Source: an uncultured Eubacteriales bacterium (lineage in GTDB: Bacteria; Bacillota; Clostridia; Oscillospirales; Acutalibacteraceae). Taken from it: DNA of 16,089 bases. Of the stretch, positions 12,676 through 16,089 are shown one piece after another. A program made the position numbers and the translations under genes. Under the pieces are notes generated by a model. The model saw nothing but the letters and a program-made list of their open reading frames with translations, was not told the origin of the DNA and ran no database searches. The first letter of the stretch is position 1; each line of letters begins with the position of its first letter. The stretch is from contig CAJTXF010000061.1 in the NCBI GenBank assembly GCA_910580045.1, positions 1-16,089 of the forward strand, read 5' to 3'.

Positions 12676-13542
12676 ATGTCATTTAGCTTAAAATCATCTC
12701 TCCAGGGCTGGCTCCTAATAACTCCCCTTCTCATCGGCTGTTTATTATTCTACGCCATCCCTTTTGTGCTGGTAATCCAGTATTCGCTTAGTACCGGCAG
12801 CGGCGGTTCCAGCGACTTCATCGGCTTCATCAACTACCAGGATGTTACTGCCAACGGCATGTTCACCCTGGCCTTTGGCAACACCATGCGCTTTCTGGCG
12901 GCAGCCCTGCCCCTCATCATGGTGCTGGCCTACCTGATAGCGCTCCTGATGCAGAAGCACGCCAATAAGCACAAGCTCTTAAAGTCTGTCTTCCTGTTCC
13001 CCTACATCATGCCGGTTGTGGGCGCGGTCATTCTGGTGGAGCTGCTCTTTGCCGATTCCGGCCTAGTCCCCAGCATTGCCAATGCCCTGGGCCTGCCCCT
13101 GGTAGACTGGCTGGGCGGACCCGCGGCGTTTGGCGTGGTACTGCTCCTGTACTTATGGAAAAACACCGGCTACAGTGTGATTCTGCTGCTGGCCGGGCTT
13201 GTCACCATCCCGGAGGAGCAGTACTCCGCCGCCGATCTGGACGGGGCATCCAGTTGGCAGAAGTTCTTCTACATCACCACGCCGCAGATGTGGTACTCGG
13301 TGTTCTTCGCCATCATCTTCTCGCTGATCAACGCGTTCAAGTGTTTTCGAGAGATTTTCCTCATCGGCGGTACCCATCCCAACGAGAACATCTACATGCT
13401 CCAGCATTTCTTAAACAACAGCTTTGAGAATCTGAATTACGCTAAGCTGTCCGTGGCCTCGGTGCTGCTCTTGGTTGTGGTTCTGGTAGTATTTGCCGTG
13501 TTCTACGGGTTCGTCCGCAGGAAGGAGGCGTTCCGGTCATGA
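12676..13542 (+). CDS. ABC transporter permease, MalF/UgpA type
   Basis: This 288-residue protein has about six membrane helices and the typical EAA loop at about 180-199 (EEQYSAADLDGASSWQKFFYITTP), the contact site for the transporter ATPase. The N-terminus LKSSLQGWLLITPLLIGCLLFYAIPFVLVIQYSLS is standard for the sugar-type permease pair. The start follows the solute-binding gene stop after a single base, and its TGA overlaps the next permease start (ATGA). It should form a heterodimer with the product of 13539-14312. The coding sequence is GC-rich, in contrast to the gene before it. Confidence 0.92.
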   Translation: MSFSLKSSLQGWLLITPLLIGCLLFYAIPFVLVIQYSLSTGSGGSSDFIGFINYQDVTANGMFTLAFGNTMRFLAAALPLIMVLAYLIALLMQKHANKHKLLKSVFLFPYIMPVVGAVILVELLFADSGLVPSIANALGLPLVDWLGGPAAFGVVLLLYLWKNTGYSVILLLAGLVTIPEEQYSAADLDGASSWQKFFYITTPQMWYSVFFAIIFSLINAFKCFREIFLIGGTHPNENIYMLQHFLNNSFENLNYAKLSVASVLLLVVVLVVFAVFYGFVRRKEAFRS

Positions 13543-14312
13543 GAAAAGCAATCAAACCGGGTGAGGTGTTTGCCATTCTGCTGGCGGTTATCTCCATCGC
13601 CCCCTTCTGCTATGTGCTGATTCTCAGCTTTTTGCCTGCTGGCGGCGGCATCACATTTGACTATTATTACGATGTGTTCCTGGGTTCGCCCCAATACCTG
13701 CTGCGGTTCTGGAAAAGCATGGGCATCTGCCTGTGCATCGTGGCGGGACAGCTTGTGGTATCTGTACTGGCGGGCTACGGGTTTGCCAAGTGTGAGTTCA
13801 AGGGGCGGGACGCCATCCTTTTCGTGCTGATGATCCTCATGGTCCTGCCCCTGCAGGTTACCTTGGCCCCCAACTACATCATGCTGGACAAATTGGGCCT
13901 GCTGGATACCTACTCCGCTCTAATTCTTCCGTCCATCTTCGTACCTCTGGGCACCTTCATACTGACCCAGAGCTTTAAGTCCGTCAGCGACGACATCATT
14001 GACGCCGCCAAGTTGGACGGCTGCGGGCTGTTCCGTCTGCTGACAAAAATCATCTTGCCCATGAACACCAGCGGGCTGGTCTGCGTGACTTTGCTCTCCT
14101 TTCTGGACGGCTGGAACATGGTAGAACAGCCCATCGCCTACATCAAAGACTTCCTGCGGTACCCCCTCTCAGTGGCCTTGGCCTATGTGCCGCCAGCGGA
14201 CCCGACTCTACAACTGGTCTGCTGCATTTTGGTAGTACTGCCTCCCCTGTTCCTGTTTACCTATTTTAACCGGGAACTGGTGGAGGGCATCGTCTTGGCG
14301 GAGGTGAAATGA
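13539..14312 (+). CDS. ABC transporter permease, MalG/UgpE type
   Basis: This 257-residue protein has about six membrane helices. Its EAA loop at about 151-172 (DDIIDAAKLDGCGLFRLLTKIILP) and the LPLQVTLAPNYIMLDKLGLLDTYSALILP block are typical of the second permease of carbohydrate-type importers. It overlaps the first permease gene by ATGA and the following gene in the same way, so all are translated as one operon. It is slightly shorter than most family members (about 270-280). Confidence 0.92.
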   Translation: MRKAIKPGEVFAILLAVISIAPFCYVLILSFLPAGGGITFDYYYDVFLGSPQYLLRFWKSMGICLCIVAGQLVVSVLAGYGFAKCEFKGRDAILFVLMILMVLPLQVTLAPNYIMLDKLGLLDTYSALILPSIFVPLGTFILTQSFKSVSDDIIDAAKLDGCGLFRLLTKIILPMNTSGLVCVTLLSFLDGWNMVEQPIAYIKDFLRYPLSVALAYVPPADPTLQLVCCILVVLPPLFLFTYFNRELVEGIVLAEVK

Positions 14313-15418
14313 TGAAGAAAGAAAAAAACGACCCGTATGAGAGGTATTTGTTTAGTGACCGGCCGCCCTGGAAACCTACCACACTAAAGCAGAAAGCCCT
14401 GTGGGTGTCGGCCCTGGTTTTCTGGCTGATTGCCGCCTGCACCCTCTTCGCTGTTAAAAACCAGGAGCTGATGACCCCGCAGGTCACCACTGTGAGTGCC
14501 GAAAACAGCTACAGCTCAGGTTCCCCGGCAAAGCTGCCTCTTGACTGCCTGCAACCGGACAGCGAAGGTGGGGTGCATCTTTACGAGATTTATGAGGGTA
14601 CCGGCTGGGAGGCCGGGGTACGGGTCTGGGAGGTACAGGGGTTCTCTATGGACGAGGACAATGTACTCCTAGACAATGGCGGCTGGGGAGAGTATGTCCA
14701 GTATGCCTCAAAAACGCTGACCGATGGCGAGCTGGTGGAGGTAATCCGGGGCGGGGACAAAGCCGCCGATCAGTGGCTTGCCGTGTTCCCGGAGGACGCG
14801 CCGGAGCTAGATCATCTCCCCAGCGGCGTGGAGATCGTGGCCCGGGACGGCAACGCCCTGCTGCTGTCCGTGGAATCTGACCAGCAGCCCTTCATGGAGG
14901 GCCGGGCCAAGAGCCTTGTGCCGGAGCTTTCCGGGGCCAGGATCTATAGCTTGTCTGCCATGGAGCAGTTCCAGGGCAATTTCATCTGCATGGGCCTGCT
15001 GCTCATGATATTTGTCATCCTGTTCTGGATGTGGGGCTACGCCTGGTATGAGAATCAGCTTGACAAAAGGTATCCCCGGATGTGGCCCATGAGCGTTGGC
15101 ATCAGCGTGGTGCTTTTGGGCGGCATAGCGGTGATCCTGCACTTTGTGAACCTGCCCTCCTCCCTGTTGCCGCCGGAGCAGATCACGGACCTGTGGTATT
15201 ACGGCCACGATTTTGGCCAGGCTTTCCCAGCCCTGGAGCGCTTTGGGGAGCAGTTTGAGAGAGGGAACCGGCTGGTTATAATGCAGACGGCCGCACTCTT
15301 TTGCAGCCTTGGGTTTATGGCCGTGGGCGCGGGGATCGGCTACCTCATCGCTCGGGTGGAGGAATTTTATATGGAGGAGATCTGCGTTAAGAGGATGCGC
15401 CGGGGGGAGTGGCGGTGA
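14309..15418 (+). CDS. Membrane protein of unknown function in the transporter operon
   Basis: This protein of up to 369 residues belongs to no family I recognise. A cytoplasmic N-terminus is followed by a membrane helix at 30-49, an acidic extracytoplasmic domain of about 175 residues, two further helices (near FICMGLLLMIFVILFWMWGY and MSVGISVVLLGGIAVILHFV), a loop, and a last helix near AALFCSLGFMAVGAGIGYLI with a basic C-terminus. The ATG at 14309 overlaps the permease stop. The ATG at 14312 is better spaced from GGAGGTGA, so one residue is in doubt. Its tight coupling to the permeases suggests an accessory or sensory subunit; this is inference. The operon's terminator follows at 15452-15480. 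Confidence 0.8.
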   Translation: MMKKEKNDPYERYLFSDRPPWKPTTLKQKALWVSALVFWLIAACTLFAVKNQELMTPQVTTVSAENSYSSGSPAKLPLDCLQPDSEGGVHLYEIYEGTGWEAGVRVWEVQGFSMDEDNVLLDNGGWGEYVQYASKTLTDGELVEVIRGGDKAADQWLAVFPEDAPELDHLPSGVEIVARDGNALLLSVESDQQPFMEGRAKSLVPELSGARIYSLSAMEQFQGNFICMGLLLMIFVILFWMWGYAWYENQLDKRYPRMWPMSVGISVVLLGGIAVILHFVNLPSSLLPPEQITDLWYYGHDFGQAFPALERFGEQFERGNRLVIMQTAALFCSLGFMAVGAGIGYLIARVEEFYMEEICVKRMRRGEWR

Positions 15419-15451
15419 TACTGGACTGTCATGAAAATCAGGAAACAAGGT

Positions 15452-15480
15452 GATGCCGCAGATTTCTGCGGCATCTTTTT
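15452..15480 (+). terminator. Intrinsic terminator of the transporter operon
   Basis: GATGCCGCAG (15452-15461) pairs perfectly with CTGCGGCATC (15466-15475) around ATTT, followed by five T. It lies 33 bases after the last plus-strand stop. The convergent minus-strand gene ends at 15479, so the T-run overlaps its stop codon. Confidence 0.93.
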
Positions 15481-16089
15481 ATAGCCCGTACTTTTTCTTT
15501 ATATATGCAAAGAACCCCTCTATTTCCGCCACAGCCTCATCCGGGATTCTTCCCACAGTCAGCCAGGTTGGAAGTTTTGCGTGGGACATACCTTCCTCTG
15601 CTCTGCGGAAGGTCACTTTCTCACGTTTCAAGTCCAAGTCACCCAATGTTAATGTATAGCCCTCTGTCACCCACGCCTCCGCCATGGCGTTCTGGTCGGG
15701 CCGGGTGTACCAACGGGAGGTATGTTTTCGTACAGATGGTGAAAACTTGTGATCCAAAATGGTTTCTATTTCCTTGAACGATAGGGTAATAGAGGCCGCT
15801 TTTTGTTCCGCAAACCACTTTTTCAAAGGCATGAACGGCCAGTTTGCCCGAAGCGGGCCGGGGAGTTTCTCCCTGGCCTCCGGGCCAAGAGCTGTAGTGA
15901 TCTCCTGTGTCCCTTCTGCTAGTTCGCGGCGGGTATACACGCCAACATCCCCTAAAACCTCAAAAACAGATAGCTCGTTCGTCCTGCACATCTCATGCAC
16001 ATACACAAGGTTGGCCACTGTTGCAGGTTTATCCATAGCAAGCTGCACCACATCCCTGGCCTGGTCTGGCAAGATCGGCCTGCCGCAGT
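15479..16089 (-). CDS. Hypothetical protein, 5' end outside the window
   Basis: At least 202 codons are visible. An internal TTG at 16072 could start a 197-residue form, but the frame stays open to the window edge and reads CGRPI just before it, the look of the end of a CxxCGRPI zinc finger, so the true start is probably beyond the edge. The C-terminal 100 residues (LSFKEIETILDHKFSPSVRKHTSRWYTRPDQNAMAEAW, then LTLGDLDLKREKVTFRR) resemble a small domain seen in bacterial and phage/defence-related proteins (DUF7662-like, from memory). The function is unknown. It converges on the transporter operon and ends inside its terminator. Confidence 0.65.
   Translation of the reverse strand, partial: CGRPILPDQARDVVQLAMDKPATVANLVYVHEMCRTNELSVFEVLGDVGVYTRRELAEGTQEITTALGPEAREKLPGPLRANWPFMPLKKWFAEQKAASITLSFKEIETILDHKFSPSVRKHTSRWYTRPDQNAMAEAWVTEGYTLTLGDLDLKREKVTFRRAEEGMSHAKLPTWLTVGRIPDEAVAEIEGFFAYIKKKYGL

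Overview
The window looks like a piece of a moderately GC-rich Clostridia chromosome (Oscillospiraceae/Lachnospiraceae-like gut Firmicute). That placement is inferred from strong Shine-Dalgarno sequences, GTG/TTG starts, a serine-recombinase/small sigma factor/ArdA module typical of clostridial conjugative elements, and an agr-type peptide quorum-sensing locus. No rRNA, tRNA or CRISPR array was seen.

Left part (1 to about 7180, all genes on the minus strand): the end of an integrated mobile element. In reading order it has a small sigma-70-like factor (6717-7133), a 410-bp hairpin-rich intergenic stretch, a broken serine recombinase fragment (5782-6306), a recombinase without catalytic domain (4934-5785), a full-length large serine recombinase (3312-4937), two tandem ArdA-like genes (2165-3295 and 891-2024) and an unrecognised gene (9-890). 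The recombinase genes overlap by 4 bp each. Between the two ardA-like genes lies a relic of a recombinase C-terminus, which shows that the pair arose by duplication of a 'recombinase tail + ardA' unit of about 1.2 kb.

Middle part (about 7230-10670): an agr-type quorum-sensing locus. agrD and agrB (minus strand, overlapping by 4 bp) encode the peptide precursor and its processing protease. Divergently there is an XRE-type regulator, then a LytTR response regulator and a GHKL histidine kinase (AgrA/AgrC type, 4-bp overlap) behind a clear sigma-A promoter. The AgrD precursor has no cysteine; a Ser-Ser pair sits where the thiolactone-forming Cys is expected, so the predicted signal would be a lactone.

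Right part (about 10680-15480, plus strand): a promoter with two palindromes upstream drives a 108-residue secreted six-cysteine protein (with a possible 29-codon leader ORF). An ABC-importer-like operon follows: an anchored solute-binding-like protein, two MalF/MalG-type permeases and a 369-residue membrane protein of unknown function, with no ATPase gene in the window. A strong terminator closes it. A convergent gene (15479 to the right edge) is cut off by the window.

Proposed working picture (inference): the peptide made by AgrB/AgrD is sensed by the kinase, the response regulator controls its own operon and the secreted cysteine-rich protein, and the adjacent transporter may act in the same behaviour. 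The Ser-type AgrD, the secreted protein and the incomplete transporter together are the most interesting part of the window.
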